The notes: generated by a model from the sequence alone, not told the origin. 64,000 nt of DNA from Nitrosomonadaceae bacterium (GCA_030646695.1 JAUSLF010000016.1:1-64000), one strand, 5' to 3'; positions 35,442-45,579 are shown, numbered from the stretch's first letter. Made by a program: numbers and translations.

Positions 35442-35717
35442 ACTATTCCTCCGGAAATTTTCTCGTTATCGGGCGCTGGATTATACAATGGCAATCCGTG
35501 CCTGTTTTTGGGCAGCGGGTTTTATACCATGAAACCGCTGCGGCGACTAACTGTAACGGCCTTGATCCGTCAGCCAATGATGAAACTCCCGGCAGACACT
35601 ATCCTGATGACAGGATTTGTGATTGAATGGCCTGCCAGTCTCTCTACTAACACCATGACCATGCAGAAAGCTGTGGCATAGTAATTCCGCAATGACACCC
35701 CGCTAAAAATCAAACAG

Positions 35718-36791
35718 ATGCCACGTCCCGTTCAAGCCCTGATCGATCTTTCCGCACTCGAACAAAATCTGTCCGTAGTTCGCTGCCATGCGCCGCGCGC
35801 ACGCGTAATGGCGGTAATCAAGGCCGATGCCTACGGTCACGGATTGCTGCGTGCTGCCAGTGCGCTCAAGAGCGCGGACGGATTTGCGCTGCTGGAACTG
35901 GATGCTGCGATACGCCTGCGGGATGCAGGCTACCGCCAGCCCATACTGTTGGTTGAAGGTTTTTTTTCCACAGAGGAATTGGCACTGATCGAGCAATATC
36001 ACTTGAGCGCCGTGATTCACCACAGCGAGCAGTTGGCCATGTTATCTGCCTTTAAGCGGCGCGGTGGTCTGGATGTGTTTCTGAAGCTTAACACCGGCAT
36101 GAACCGCTTGGGATTTGTGCCTGAGCAGTTTCCTGCCGCGCTGGAGGCCCTGAAAACCAGTCCTGCTATTGGCCAGATCACATTGATGACCCATTTCGCC
36201 CGTGCCGATGAGTCCGCTGGCGAGGATAGCGTCAGCGCGCAATTGCAGCGCTTCAACGCCATCGCCGCAGGACGGAATTTACCGTGCTCGCTGGCAAATT
36301 CCGCAGCGATTTTACGCTACTCTGAGACACATGCCGATTGGGTACGCCCCGGCATCATGCTCTATGGCGCTTCGCCATTTGCCGACAAGACTGCTGCCGA
36401 ACTGGGTCTGCGCCCGGTAATGACGGTATCCAGCAAAATCATTGCGGTGCAGAACCTCAAGGCAGGGGATGCGGTCGGCTATGGCCACGTTTTTCGCGCT
36501 GACCGGACGATGCAGGTCGGCATCGTCGCGGGTGGTTATGCCGACGGCTATCCGCGTCATGCACCTACCGGCACACCGGTGCTGGTGAACGGCAGGCGCA
36601 GCCGCATCCTCGGACGTGTGTCCATGGATATGCTGCACGTGGATTTGAGTGGAATCGAGAGTGCCGGTGTGGGCAGTCCGGTAATACTCTGGGGAGAGGG
36701 GATGCCGGTGGATGAGGTGGCACAGTTGGCGGGTACGATCAGCTATGAACTGCTGTGCGCTCTGGCGCCGCGCATGCAGGTAGTAACGTAA
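35718..36791 (+). CDS. alr: Alanine racemase
   Basis: This 357-residue PLP enzyme makes D-alanine for peptidoglycan. The PLP-binding lysine is K35 in MAVIKADAYGHG. The TIM barrel continues with GLDVFLKLNTGMNRLG and the C-terminal domain contains AGGYADGYPRHAP with the second catalytic tyrosine region. The gene is followed by a strong hairpin terminator shared with the convergent parvulin gene. Confidence 0.96.
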   Translation: MPRPVQALIDLSALEQNLSVVRCHAPRARVMAVIKADAYGHGLLRAASALKSADGFALLELDAAIRLRDAGYRQPILLVEGFFSTEELALIEQYHLSAVIHHSEQLAMLSAFKRRGGLDVFLKLNTGMNRLGFVPEQFPAALEALKTSPAIGQITLMTHFARADESAGEDSVSAQLQRFNAIAAGRNLPCSLANSAAILRYSETHADWVRPGIMLYGASPFADKTAAELGLRPVMTVSSKIIAVQNLKAGDAVGYGHVFRADRTMQVGIVAGGYADGYPRHAPTGTPVLVNGRRSRILGRVSMDMLHVDLSGIESAGVGSPVILWGEGMPVDEVAQLAGTISYELLCALAPRMQVVT

Positions 36792-36794
36792 AAT

Positions 36795-36825
36795 AAAAAG
36801 GGCGGTCACTTGACCGCCCTTTTTA
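36795..36825. terminator. Bidirectional intrinsic terminator between alr and the parvulin gene
   Basis: A GGGCGGTCA/TGACCGCCC stem with a two-base loop is flanked by A5 on the left and T5 on the right. It can therefore terminate transcription from both sides. Confidence 0.93.
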
Positions 36826-36855
36826 TTCGAGCAATTTACGCAACAGATGCGGAGA

Positions 36856-37653
36856 TTATTCGACTTTGGCTTTGGCACGCAACTCGTTGACGGCAGCTTC
36901 AAACTGTCGCTGCAGCACACGTTGCGTCAGATTATTCTTGATTTCTTCAAACGGCGGAATTTTTAGCGGACGCACATCGTCCAGTCGAATCACGTGCCAG
37001 CCAAAAGGTGTTTGCACCGGCTGCTCGGTGAGTTGACCTTTGTTCAGCCTGGTTAGGGCTTCAGCAAAGGGTGCGACATAATTTCCGGCGGGACTCCACT
37101 CGAGCTCACCCCCCTTGCTCTTGCTGCCGGTATCCGTGGATTTTTCCTGGGCAATCTTGTCGAGTTTGGCGCCTTTCTTGATGCTGGCGATAATATTTTT
37201 GGCTTCTGCCTCGGTCGCGACCAGAACGTGGCGTGCCTTGTATTCCTTGTCACCCATCTGCGCTTTCAGCGCATCATATTCCTTGCGCATGGCTTCGTCA
37301 CTGACCGGATGGGTCTTTATGTAGTCGATCTGATATGCCCGAACCAGGGCTGTCTGACGGGCAATCTCCAGTTGAGCTATGATTTCAGGGTCCTTGTCCA
37401 GACCTTTTTTCAATGCTTCCTGGGCGATCACTTCCTCAGCGATAAGGTCATCACGCAAGGCCTTTCTGACTTCAGGAGTGTCCGGCTGCCCCTGGCTGGC
37501 ACGAGCTTTGATTATAAACTCGAGACGCGACTGCGGAACTACCACCCCATTCACTTTGGCCATGGGTACTGCGGATTGAGCCTGGGCGGTGGTCATGGTG
37601 ATCAGGCCGGAAATGCCGATCGCAATTAATTGCGAAAATTTTATGAGTTGCAT
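36856..37653 (-). CDS. Periplasmic parvulin-type peptidyl-prolyl isomerase
   Basis: This 265-residue protein has a signal peptide (AIGISGLITMTTAQAQSA), a SurA-like N-terminal region (NGVVVPQSRLEFIIKA) and one parvulin domain (about 135-235). The domain shows YKARHVLVATEAEAKNII, GGELEWSPAGNYV and TPFGWHVIRLDDV. It probably assists folding of exported proteins in the periplasm or at the membrane. bolA and yciI follow on the same strand, bolA starting 12 bases beyond its start side. Confidence 0.92.
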   Translation of the reverse strand: MQLIKFSQLIAIGISGLITMTTAQAQSAVPMAKVNGVVVPQSRLEFIIKARASQGQPDTPEVRKALRDDLIAEEVIAQEALKKGLDKDPEIIAQLEIARQTALVRAYQIDYIKTHPVSDEAMRKEYDALKAQMGDKEYKARHVLVATEAEAKNIIASIKKGAKLDKIAQEKSTDTGSKSKGGELEWSPAGNYVAPFAEALTRLNKGQLTEQPVQTPFGWHVIRLDDVRPLKIPPFEEIKNNLTQRVLQRQFEAAVNELRAKAKVE

Positions 37654-37665
37654 AAAGCTCCCTTG

Positions 37666-37947
37666 TCAGTGGATTGAATCGGATAAAACCTCTTCACGAG
37701 TATACGCCTTTACGTTGAGTGCGTGAATATCCTTGCGCATCATCTCCCCCAATGCGGCATAGACCAAACGATGCCTGGCTATGGCCGATAGTCCGGAAAA
37801 CTTGGATGAGACGATAGTAAGGAAATAATGCCCGCCACCACTTTTGGCGCCCTCGTGTCCCGCGTGCCGGGCGCTTTCGTCCAGAATTTCAATCTTTTCC
37901 GGGTCAAGGGTGGCAAGCTTCTGCCTGATTAGTTCGATTGTATTCAA
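37666..37947 (-). CDS. bolA: BolA family protein
   Basis: This 93-residue BolA-fold protein contains the class signature RHRLVYAALGEMMRKDIHAL with the conserved histidine, and GGGHYFLTIVSSKF. BolA proteins pair with monothiol glutaredoxins in iron-sulfur trafficking and can bind DNA. The genes yciB-yciI-bolA-parvulin form one minus-strand operon, a conserved set in betaproteobacteria. Confidence 0.92.
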   Translation of the reverse strand: MNTIELIRQKLATLDPEKIEILDESARHAGHEGAKSGGGHYFLTIVSSKFSGLSAIARHRLVYAALGEMMRKDIHALNVKAYTREEVLSDSIH

Positions 37948-37962
37948 TGGGGTGCCCGGTAT

Positions 37963-38268
37963 TTACGCTGGCAGGACTTTCTTGAATGGCTTGACGGTGA
38001 CTGTTGCGTAGACACCCGCAGTGACATAGGGATCGGCTTCCGCCCAAGCGCGCGCCGCTGACAGCGACTCGAATTCCGCCACGATCAGGCTGCCGGAAAA
38101 TCCTGCCGGACCGGGGTCGGGGCTGTCGATTGTCGGGTAGGGTCCGGCCAGGACAAGGCGCCCGTCTTGCTGCAATGCCTTGAGGCGCTCCAGATGCGCG
38201 GAACGGGCTGCCAAACGTTTTTCCAGGCTATCGGGAGTATCTTCAGCGTTTATCGCATAGAGCATCAT
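37963..38268 (-). CDS. yciI: YciI family protein
   Basis: This 101-residue dimeric alpha-beta barrel protein has [20 protein letters not shown] at the N-terminus, [19 protein letters not shown] and the conserved [16 protein letters not shown] segment. Its histidine/aspartate pocket is thought catalytic, but the reaction is unknown. I chose ATG 38268, which overlaps the yciB stop (ATGA); the frame extends upstream without similarity. Confidence 0.92.
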   Translation of the reverse strand: MMLYAINAEDTPDSLEKRLAARSAHLERLKALQQDGRLVLAGPYPTIDSPDPGPAGFSGSLIVAEFESLSAARAWAEADPYVTAGVYATVTVKPFKKVLPA

Positions 38269-38810
38269 GTTCCTTTGTCCTCTTTGTCTTCCGCATACTT
38301 TGCCAACATCAACGCTTGCAACAGCACAAACGCCAGCATCAGACCCATGAACCCGAACAGCTTGAAATTGACCCAGGTTTCGGTGGAATAGTTGAAGGCC
38401 ACGTAGAGGTTGACTCCACCCATCGATGCAAAAAACGCCGCCCAACTGGCATTGAGCCGGCCCCATACCGTTTCAGGCAACTTGATTTGTTCTTTCATCA
38501 TGACGCGGATCAAGTTTTTGTTGAAAACTCCGTGGGCCACCAGCAACGCGCCGGCAAACAGCCAGTAGAGCACAGAAGGTTTCCACTTGATGAAGGTTTC
38601 ATCCTGCAATATTAGTGTAGCACCACCGAAAACGACGATGATGGCGAGACTCACCCACAGCATGGTGTCGACCTTGCGATGACGGAACCATACCCAGCCG
38701 ATTTGCATAAAAGTGGCGGCAATGGCCACAGCAGTGGCAGTATAAATGCCATAAATCTTGAATGCGATGAAAAACAGGATGACCGGGAAAAGGTCGAATA
38801 GAAACTTCAT
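38265..38810 (-). CDS. yciB: YciB (IspZ) inner-membrane septation protein
   Basis: This 181-residue protein with five predicted membrane helices begins [20 protein letters not shown] and contains [14 protein letters not shown] and the [20 protein letters not shown] signature. YciB affects cell division and envelope homeostasis; the mechanism is not settled. I chose ATG 38810 over a start 14 codons upstream because families begin at MKFLFDLFP. The stop overlaps the yciI start. Confidence 0.94.
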   Translation of the reverse strand: MKFLFDLFPVILFFIAFKIYGIYTATAVAIAATFMQIGWVWFRHRKVDTMLWVSLAIIVVFGGATLILQDETFIKWKPSVLYWLFAGALLVAHGVFNKNLIRVMMKEQIKLPETVWGRLNASWAAFFASMGGVNLYVAFNYSTETWVNFKLFGFMGLMLAFVLLQALMLAKYAEDKEDKGT

Positions 38811-38911
38811 GAGTGCGCAGCGATGAGGTCTGTAGTTGGTAACGTGAAGCAATTATGACAGTCGAAACGGGAAAAATCTCCCCGATTTTGTTTGGCTACC
38901 CAAAGTTTGTT

Positions 38912-40120
38912 TCAGTGCAAATGCATCGGCGCCACTTTACCTTCTTCAGGGAATTCGGCATGTACTACCTCACCTTCCGGGTTCGGGAACAAGGGCGCGC
39001 CGCACTCTTCACAGTATTCCAGCGGAAAGCGATTATCCAGCAGGGTGACGTGGGTTACGCCACATTCCCGCAGAGTCGTTTCGATCTGTGTCACGGTGTC
39101 GCTGCTTTCGTCTTCCTCGCCCACCAGCGCCCAAACGATGCCGTAGAGTACATCGTCGCGATCCTTGAAGGTGAAACTGATACGGTACTCTTCCAGCCAC
39201 TGGTCAAAAAATGGCGCGATCACCGCACGTAGGCCATTTGCGGGGATATTCAGAGTGGACTGCAGAAAATCGATGGTGGCGTGCATGGAATAGGGGCGAG
39301 CGAGGCGGTCCGCCATGCGCCAGGCAGAGAAGAAGCCATCGGGCAGCAGTAATTCCAGCGCGCAACCCTGGAATAATGGGCGCAGTGCCTCGCCCCCGTG
39401 GGCTTGCCAGGCAAGCAGTATTTCCTGTTTTTGAGTTTTGGCCCCGGGCACAGTACCGACTTCGCTGGCTCCAGTGGCTTCCTGCCAGCGGAACATGGGT
39501 TTCCCCCGTGGCACGGCAATGGCGCCGAGGAGGTAGCGGGTATCGGACAAAAAACGTCCGGTCTCAGCCAGTTGGCGCGGATTCATGTGCAAATCACGCC
39601 CTTCTGTCGCCGCCGTCCATAGTTTGCTGGCCAGTTCATGCGTGAGGTGATAACCGCGCGGCAACTGGTCGGGACTGAACAGGTAATCTGCCAGCGAAAA
39701 CTGGATATCTGCTGCCAGCACGTGCGCCTGCAAATGTACTCGCAGACTGGCGAGCATTGCGTCGGGTATCGGGCCAGAAGGGATCGAAAAGCGTGACCAG
39801 GTCAGTACCGGTGCGGCGAACATCAGCACATCGTAACTGCAGTCTTCACGGGCCAAGACACTGCACTCGATAGCCGCTTCGATGGCATGAATGAATTCGC
39901 CGTAGCCCGCAGGATCGGTTTCATAAAGCTGATCCAATGCCGTTTCCAGATTCTGATCATCGCCCGTACGCAACTGGGCGTGGATTTTTGCCGCCAGCAG
40001 GTTTTCCCAGAAGGCGTCTTCGATACGGCTGCCGGAAGCGGCAAGTCCCGCCGCCAGACGTGAAAGCTCCTGCACAGCGCGCGGAGATTTGCTGCGGTGC
40101 GGAACACGGGTTTTTTTCAT
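38912..40120 (-). CDS. DUF2863 family protein
   Basis: This roughly 402-residue cytosolic protein belongs to a family largely restricted to betaproteobacteria and without known function. It starts MKKTRVPHRSKSPRAVQELS, is mostly alpha/beta with SRFSIPSGPIPDAMLASLRV near residue 140, and ends in a small CEECGAPLFPNPEG motif that could bind zinc. An upstream extension of 63 codons is open but carries no similarity, so I used ATG 40120. It is divergent from the hydrolase cluster. Confidence 0.85.
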   Translation of the reverse strand: MKKTRVPHRSKSPRAVQELSRLAAGLAASGSRIEDAFWENLLAAKIHAQLRTGDDQNLETALDQLYETDPAGYGEFIHAIEAAIECSVLAREDCSYDVLMFAAPVLTWSRFSIPSGPIPDAMLASLRVHLQAHVLAADIQFSLADYLFSPDQLPRGYHLTHELASKLWTAATEGRDLHMNPRQLAETGRFLSDTRYLLGAIAVPRGKPMFRWQEATGASEVGTVPGAKTQKQEILLAWQAHGGEALRPLFQGCALELLLPDGFFSAWRMADRLARPYSMHATIDFLQSTLNIPANGLRAVIAPFFDQWLEEYRISFTFKDRDDVLYGIVWALVGEEDESSDTVTQIETTLRECGVTHVTLLDNRFPLEYCEECGAPLFPNPEGEVVHAEFPEEGKVAPMHLH

Positions 40121-40368
40121 GGCAGGGGCCGGCGCGTAGTGATTAACGGCGCATTTTAACCTAAATCCGCTGGCTGGACGGAGTGAGCTTATGCCAAGGG
40201 GCGGGCTATGGAGGTTTCGGGGTGTAGGGGCGGAGTGCATTTCGCAGCTGTATTCGCTGGAAAATTTACTATACTGAGCGTATCTCGGTCCACTGGGGGT
40301 GTCGCTCAACCTGCAACCCCGTCAGAAGCTCTTTCCCAGTTACCACAACCACTATAGAGGAGCAATAA

Positions 40369-40956
40369 ATGGCAGCTCATATCGAAAGCAAAGACATCAA
40401 GGCCCTTCCGGTTCTTCCATATCCAGATTTACGCGCAAAACTAAAGTCTGGAGATATTCTCTTCACCTCGGGGGACTACCTGGTTTCCAAGGCAATCCAG
40501 AAAGTAACCGACAGTCCATGGAGTCATGTCGGTATCGTGCTTCGTCTCGATTCAATCGATCGGATGTTATTATTGGAAAGTGTCGAAGACATGGGGGTGC
40601 GTTTTGCTCCTTTGTCGAAATACCTCAATGACTATGAAGATGGCAAACCCTACAAGGGACGAGCGGTTCTTGCGCGGTGTAAAGATGTCACATCTGCAAC
40701 TGTTGCAAGCCTCTCCACCTTTGGCATCGACGAACTGACCCAGCCTTACGACAAGGACGAAGTCGCCAAGATATTGGCGCGCATTACCCTTGGCATAGGC
40801 AAGAAGGAACGGGACCGCGAATACATTTGCTCCGAGCTTGTCTATGAGTGCTTTTCACATGCAGGGAAGGAGTTTGCTTACAATCCAAAAGGTTTTATCA
40901 GCCCGGAGGATGTTTGGGCAGATGAGAAACTTTCTCTTGTTGGGCGCATTTTGTAG
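40369..40956 (+). CDS. Permuted papain-like (NlpC/P60, YiiX/C92 type) hydrolase
   Basis: This 195-residue protein has the circularly permuted NlpC/P60 order. KSGDILFTSGDYLVSKAIQK comes first, then the histidine in SPWSHVGIVL (about residue 53), and the catalytic cysteine comes last, in YICSELVYECF (about 152). Relatives in this superfamily act on peptides or on lipids (amidases, acyltransferases of the LRAT kind). No signal peptide is visible. AGGAG precedes the ATG. It opens a one-strand run with a lipase, a membrane protein, two di-heme proteins and a P450. Confidence 0.82.
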   Translation: MAAHIESKDIKALPVLPYPDLRAKLKSGDILFTSGDYLVSKAIQKVTDSPWSHVGIVLRLDSIDRMLLLESVEDMGVRFAPLSKYLNDYEDGKPYKGRAVLARCKDVTSATVASLSTFGIDELTQPYDKDEVAKILARITLGIGKKERDREYICSELVYECFSHAGKEFAYNPKGFISPEDVWADEKLSLVGRIL

Positions 40957-41105
40957 CATAACCTCTCATTTGAATGAGCGCCACTACGTACGCGGCTGTG
41001 ACTGTATCTGCCCAAGGGCAGCGATTTGTGAGCGGCTTCACCCAGGAGATCTGGATGCGATTGCCGGTTAGATGCCTCTTTAACGAGCGTAGATGAGTGT
41101 AGTTT

Positions 41106-41864
41106 ATGACTCTCCCCACACTAGTCCTGTTGCACGGGTACCTTGGATTTTCACATCGCGGACCGATCGAATATTTTCGTAGTATAGGGCAGACGTTGCG
41201 CCGGATGGATACCGCTTATCTTATTCCGGAAGTACCGTCTGCTGGCACTGTAGCCGAACGTGCGGAGGAACTGGCACGTCAGCTCTTTCGTAGCGACGCG
41301 CCTGTATTTGCTTTGATCGGGCATAGCATGGGTGGGCTTGATGCCAGACATCTGATTACCCATCTCGATCCGGACCGGCGGGTAAAGAGTCTGCTCACTA
41401 TTGCGACACCGCACCGTGGCACGCCCCTAGCCACATGGTTCCTCGAATCGCGCAACCCAATTCCAGTCTGGGTCCGGTACATCGGCAGTCCGGGACTGCG
41501 CGAGCTGACTCCCGGGGCGCGTGCTGCCACGCCGATTCCAGACCGCGAGGATGTAGCCTATTCTTCTTATGCAGGTTGCCGGCCTCCTGATGAGCTTCCT
41601 TTCTGGCTCCGGCCCTATGGGCGTGTCATCCCAGAGGACAACGACGGAATGGTTCCGGTTAGCTCCGCCCAATGGGGAAAATTCCGTGGCATCATGCGCG
41701 CGGACCACTTGGAGTTTATCGGATGGAGCCTAGGACTTCCTGATGCCCGGTCTACGCGGCCATTCGACCACATTGACTTCTGGGTCCGGGCTGCCGCTGA
41801 GGCCATGGCTGGGGCAAAGGGCAAAACAAGTGAAGGGGAAAAAAATGGATCAGAACGAAAATAG
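41106..41864 (+). CDS. Lipase-like alpha/beta hydrolase
   Basis: This 252-residue protein is close in layout to bacterial triacylglycerol lipases. It has the N-terminal VLLHGYLGF oxyanion segment, the nucleophile elbow GHSMGGLD (Ser about 75), TPHRGTPLA, an acid in EDNDGMVPVS (about 180) and the catalytic histidine in RADHLEFIG (about 199). It lacks a signal peptide, so it is cytosolic or exported by another route. Its last 20 bases overlap the start of the next gene, implying coupled expression. Substrate is unknown; an ester of a fatty acid is the natural guess. Confidence 0.85.
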   Translation: MTLPTLVLLHGYLGFSHRGPIEYFRSIGQTLRRMDTAYLIPEVPSAGTVAERAEELARQLFRSDAPVFALIGHSMGGLDARHLITHLDPDRRVKSLLTIATPHRGTPLATWFLESRNPIPVWVRYIGSPGLRELTPGARAATPIPDREDVAYSSYAGCRPPDELPFWLRPYGRVIPEDNDGMVPVSSAQWGKFRGIMRADHLEFIGWSLGLPDARSTRPFDHIDFWVRAAAEAMAGAKGKTSEGEKNGSERK

Positions 41865-43224
41865 TAAATGGAACATGGCTTGGTATGACTGGCTGGTATT
41901 TATAGTACCGGTGTCTCTAATTGCCGGGTTCGGTCTCGAATCTGCCTACGGCCCTAGCGGCGTCGAGTACCATGACTTCCGGGCTGTTGCACACTGGTTT
42001 GACCCGGTGTTCTTTCAATACAACCTGATTATGATGTTGATAGCGGTGCTGGTTGTGCCATCGCTTGCTCTGGCCTATATCCAGACCATGGCGGGCCGGA
42101 AGGAGCGGCGGCTGCGGCGTGAAATCCCAGTGGAGCGCCGCGGTGAAATTCACAAAAGCATGGAACGTCGCGCCTCCTTCAGCGCCTACCGGGGCAGTGT
42201 TTTCTTGACTACGGTTATCGTGCTGCTCGGTACTTCAATTCTTCTGCTGTTTAAGCCTGTTTTTTCAACGGGTGAGGTGGGCGTGGACTTCAGTCTTGGT
42301 GCCAATATGTTGATGATGGGACCTTTCGTCGAATTGTTCGGGAAAAACCCGGATGCGTATTACTCCCATCTCACTCGGAGCCTGACCGCTTTCCAGTTCG
42401 GTTTCCTGGGCGCCTACATTTATTTCATTGGTTCGGTTGCACGCGCGTACTTCACGCTGGATCTGACTTCCCATACCTTTGTTGATGGTGCCATCCGCAT
42501 GATCGTCGCGAGCGTCCTGGCATTGGTACTCTCTTTCGCGTTCCATGACGGGTTTGAGTCCGTTGTTGCGCCAGTTGCTGCATCAGCATCATCTGCTCCC
42601 GCTTCTACTGAACCTTCACCCACTGTTGAAACCCCACCTGTCGAGACCGAGTCTGAAAGCGTTCCCAAAGACAGCGCTACGAAAACAGTTTCAACAATAC
42701 CAGCGAGCTTAACTCTGCTTCCTATCTTGAGCTTTTTCTTTGGTTTTTATCCCAAACGGGCGTTCATGGCAATCGAACGCATCGTGCTCAGGGTAGTAAA
42801 GAATATTCCCGGCAACGACTACCGGGCGCTGCCGCTTTCCATGCTTGCGGGGATGAGCTATGCGCATGAGTTGAGGCTGGAGCGGGAAGGTTTCGACAAC
42901 ATTGAAAATCTGAGCAGCGCTGATGCGGTGGATCTGGCGGTACGTACCTGCTTCAGCTACAGCCAGTTAAAGCAATGGATAAATCAGGCGTGGCTTGCGG
43001 CTCATTTGCGCGAGGATTATCCGGGCTTTGTCCGTTGCACGGGCATTACGGATAGCGAGGAGTTGCAGCGATTTTTTTCCAGCTATGATGCCGCGCAGGG
43101 TGATGCAGTGGAACAACTGGTGACCGGTTTGCCCACAGACTCCATAACAAATCAGTCTTGGAAGGTGAAACTCACAGCACTTAAAGTGCTGCTCGATGTA
43201 AACACCATTCCGTCAGCAGTCTAG
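41845..43224 (+). CDS. Polytopic membrane protein of unknown function
   Basis: This 459-residue protein starts at ATG 41845 (MDQNENSKWNMAWYDWLVFI), inside the end of the lipase gene. About six hydrophobic segments are seen, near residues 14-32, 55-75, 105-125, 165-185, 195-215 and 252-272. A proline/serine/glutamate-rich loop (about 225-250, PVETESESVPKDS) separates the fifth and sixth. The C-terminal 170 residues are soluble and alpha-helical (LREDYPGFVRCTGITDSEEL), with a helix-hairpin-helix-like look. I do not recognise the family. It may anchor the neighbouring enzymes. Confidence 0.75.
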   Translation: MDQNENSKWNMAWYDWLVFIVPVSLIAGFGLESAYGPSGVEYHDFRAVAHWFDPVFFQYNLIMMLIAVLVVPSLALAYIQTMAGRKERRLRREIPVERRGEIHKSMERRASFSAYRGSVFLTTVIVLLGTSILLLFKPVFSTGEVGVDFSLGANMLMMGPFVELFGKNPDAYYSHLTRSLTAFQFGFLGAYIYFIGSVARAYFTLDLTSHTFVDGAIRMIVASVLALVLSFAFHDGFESVVAPVAASASSAPASTEPSPTVETPPVETESESVPKDSATKTVSTIPASLTLLPILSFFFGFYPKRAFMAIERIVLRVVKNIPGNDYRALPLSMLAGMSYAHELRLEREGFDNIENLSSADAVDLAVRTCFSYSQLKQWINQAWLAAHLREDYPGFVRCTGITDSEELQRFFSSYDAAQGDAVEQLVTGLPTDSITNQSWKVKLTALKVLLDVNTIPSAV

Positions 43225-43494
43225 CGGACTTGAATTTCTTCAGTTACGTAAGCTGCCATCAAATCGTGTGGATAATAGATTCGGGGCAATCTCGTTCAAA
43301 CAACATGTATCAATCAGCGTCCTGAATTTTTCGGTTTTGGCAGCGAATCTGCGCAGGCGGAAATTGTTATTTACCCATTTCCCATCCCGGATTTATGTCA
43401 ATAAGCAGATGAAAATTCGCGGCGCTGTTTGTGGGAAATGGTCATGCTGTTTTAAGCTCAGACCAGAGCGACGATACCGTTCAAGGGAAGTACG
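43225..43494. other. Gap between the membrane protein and the first di-heme gene
   Basis: About 270 bases without a convincing gene or hairpin. The next gene has its own ribosome binding site (AAGGGAAG before GTG 43495). Confidence 0.4.
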
Positions 43495-45579
43495 GTGGTA
43501 ACCAGGCAACCAAAAATTGCAAAACGCGGTTTGAGACGGGCTGTCATATTCTTGCTGGCCTTCCTGGCATTGGTGACAGTCTGGACAACCATCGGCGTAC
43601 TCTCCCGGATGTATGAATTCCGGGACGATGATGCCGATCGTGGTGCCGCCACGGTCGAAATAAACAAGTTCGGCGACAGCTTTTCCGAGACGGCATATCT
43701 AGCTCAAGGCTGGTCAGAGTCAGACAGTCTGTGGTTCTACAACACCACGCAGGGCTCCAATTTGCTGCCCTACGGCTTTTTCCTGGTGCTGGAGCAGGCG
43801 GATTCCCAAGTCTTGTTCCGTAGCAATGAGAACATCAATCGCTATGGTTATCTGCCACAAAACCCCACCATCAGTAACCCGGATGGCCTGCCCGTGGGGA
43901 TGGTGCGTGACGAGTACCGGGGCAAGCAATTCATGGGCTTTACCTGCGCCGCATGCCATACCACCCAGATCAACTACGGGGGTGTCGGTATCCGTGTCGA
44001 CGGTGGCCCGGCTAATTCGGATATGGAAACCTTCATGGTCGATTTAGCAAAAGCCATGCATGCCACCTTAGAGAATCCGGAAAAACGCAGCCGCTTTGTC
44101 GCCACGGTACTGAAACAGAATAGCTACGACAACGCTAAAGCGGTGCTGGCTGACTTGGAGAAATACGCGCAACGCATCAAGACCTATACCATCGTTAACA
44201 ACCCCCGGGATACAAAACGGCCGTTAACTCACTATGGTTATGCGCGGCTGGATGCGTTCGGACGCATCTATAACCGTGTGCTCGAGCACATCATGAGCGC
44301 GCAACAACTGCGTGAATTGCTGGCCGAAACTCTTTCTCCGGAAGCATTGGCCGAGGTCATGACAGGGGTGGAGCCGGTGCTGAGCAGCAATGATCGCGAC
44401 CACATTATCGAGCGCATTCAGGAGTACCTGACAGGCAAACAGATCATCGAACTACGCAATAAGATCTACAACCCGGCCGATGCGCCGGTAAGTTATCCCT
44501 TTCTGTGGGATATCCCGCAGCACGACTATGTGCAATGGAATGGAAGGGTCGACAATAGCGGTATCGGTCCAATGGCTCGCAATGCCGGCCAGGTCATAGG
44601 CGTATTTGGTACGCTGGACTGGCAGGAAAAGGACGGTATAACCCTGTCCTCGGTCTTGGGTGGCCAAGGCTTTGGTGACAAGCATATCGACTTCCAATCC
44701 TCGATCAATATTCGCAATTTGCGCCGGGTGGAAAAGCATTTGCGCAAATTGACATCACCGCTTTGGCCGGAACATATTCTGCCTAGGATCGATAACACCC
44801 AGCTGGCCAATGGCGCAGAACTATTCACCCGTTACTGCGCATCATGCCACGAGAGGATTGAGCACACGCATCCCAGCCGTCGCGTGGTAGCCAAGATGAT
44901 CGCGGTCTCGTCGATAAAAACCGACTCCAAGATGGCTGTAAACAGCGCACAATTTTCCGGTCACAGCGGCATTCTGCGAAACCAGTATGTCAGTGTCGGT
45001 GTGGGCGATATCTTGTTGCAACGTCAGGCGCCAGTGGTCGCGTTGCTTACATCTGCTACTCGCAACGTGGTCACTACGCCCGATAAAGACAAGTGGTTTA
45101 TACAACGCTGGGCCGAGCGGCTGCTTGATTTTGCGCATACGTTTTTTGACAATGAAGTCCAGTCCTCGCTCAAACGCGGCGACTATACCCCGGACACCAC
45201 GACCAACCCTTTTGCCTCGATAATGGCTTATAAAGCCCGCTCCCTTAATGGCATCTGGGCAACTGCACCGTATCTGCATAATGGTTCCGTGCCAACGCTG
45301 TACGACTTGCTACTGCCAAAGAGGCAAGCTGACGACCCGGCGGATGGCGAGTACCGGCCGGACGAATTCATGGTCGGTTCGCGTGAGTTCGATCCGGTAA
45401 AGGTCGGCCTAAAATCGGCGGGTTACGACGGTTTCCTGTTCCGCACCAGCATTTGGGGCAACTACAACAGTGGCCACGAATATGCTTCTGGCCGCAGCCC
45501 ACAACCGGACGGAACGATACTACCAGCCTTGACCCAGGAGCAGCGTATGGATCTGCTCGAATACCTTAAGTCCTTATAG
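43495..45579 (+). CDS. Di-heme c-type cytochrome, RoxA/cytochrome c peroxidase-like, copy 1
   Basis: This 694-residue protein has an N-terminal membrane anchor (AVIFLLAFLALVTVWTTIGV, residues 16-35) and a large periplasmic domain. Its two c-heme motifs are CAACH (151-155) and CASCH (448-452). Signature stretches are DSLWFYNTTQGSNLLPYGFF, DGLPVGMV, SYPFLWDIPQHDYVQWNG and APYLHNGSVPTLYDLL. Size, heme spacing and the YNTTQGS and QWNG blocks resemble RoxA, the extracellular rubber dioxygenase, more than classical 35-kDa di-heme peroxidases. Catalysis is inferred. A second copy follows. Confidence 0.82.
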   Translation: MVTRQPKIAKRGLRRAVIFLLAFLALVTVWTTIGVLSRMYEFRDDDADRGAATVEINKFGDSFSETAYLAQGWSESDSLWFYNTTQGSNLLPYGFFLVLEQADSQVLFRSNENINRYGYLPQNPTISNPDGLPVGMVRDEYRGKQFMGFTCAACHTTQINYGGVGIRVDGGPANSDMETFMVDLAKAMHATLENPEKRSRFVATVLKQNSYDNAKAVLADLEKYAQRIKTYTIVNNPRDTKRPLTHYGYARLDAFGRIYNRVLEHIMSAQQLRELLAETLSPEALAEVMTGVEPVLSSNDRDHIIERIQEYLTGKQIIELRNKIYNPADAPVSYPFLWDIPQHDYVQWNGRVDNSGIGPMARNAGQVIGVFGTLDWQEKDGITLSSVLGGQGFGDKHIDFQSSINIRNLRRVEKHLRKLTSPLWPEHILPRIDNTQLANGAELFTRYCASCHERIEHTHPSRRVVAKMIAVSSIKTDSKMAVNSAQFSGHSGILRNQYVSVGVGDILLQRQAPVVALLTSATRNVVTTPDKDKWFIQRWAERLLDFAHTFFDNEVQSSLKRGDYTPDTTTNPFASIMAYKARSLNGIWATAPYLHNGSVPTLYDLLLPKRQADDPADGEYRPDEFMVGSREFDPVKVGLKSAGYDGFLFRTSIWGNYNSGHEYASGRSPQPDGTILPALTQEQRMDLLEYLKSL

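Noticed and set aside
34833-35681. 282-codon frame opposite lplT
   Set aside because: Antisense shadow rich in charged and histidine residues; no domain and no ribosome binding site.
40957-41073. Possible further attC site (GCATAAC to GTTAGAT) behind the papain-like gene
   Set aside because: The outer boxes fit, but the inner arms pair poorly; the CTGCCC/GGGCAG hairpin inside is not enough.
43268-43501. 77-codon frame before the first di-heme gene
   Set aside because: No ribosome binding site, no domain, and it runs into the start of the real gene.
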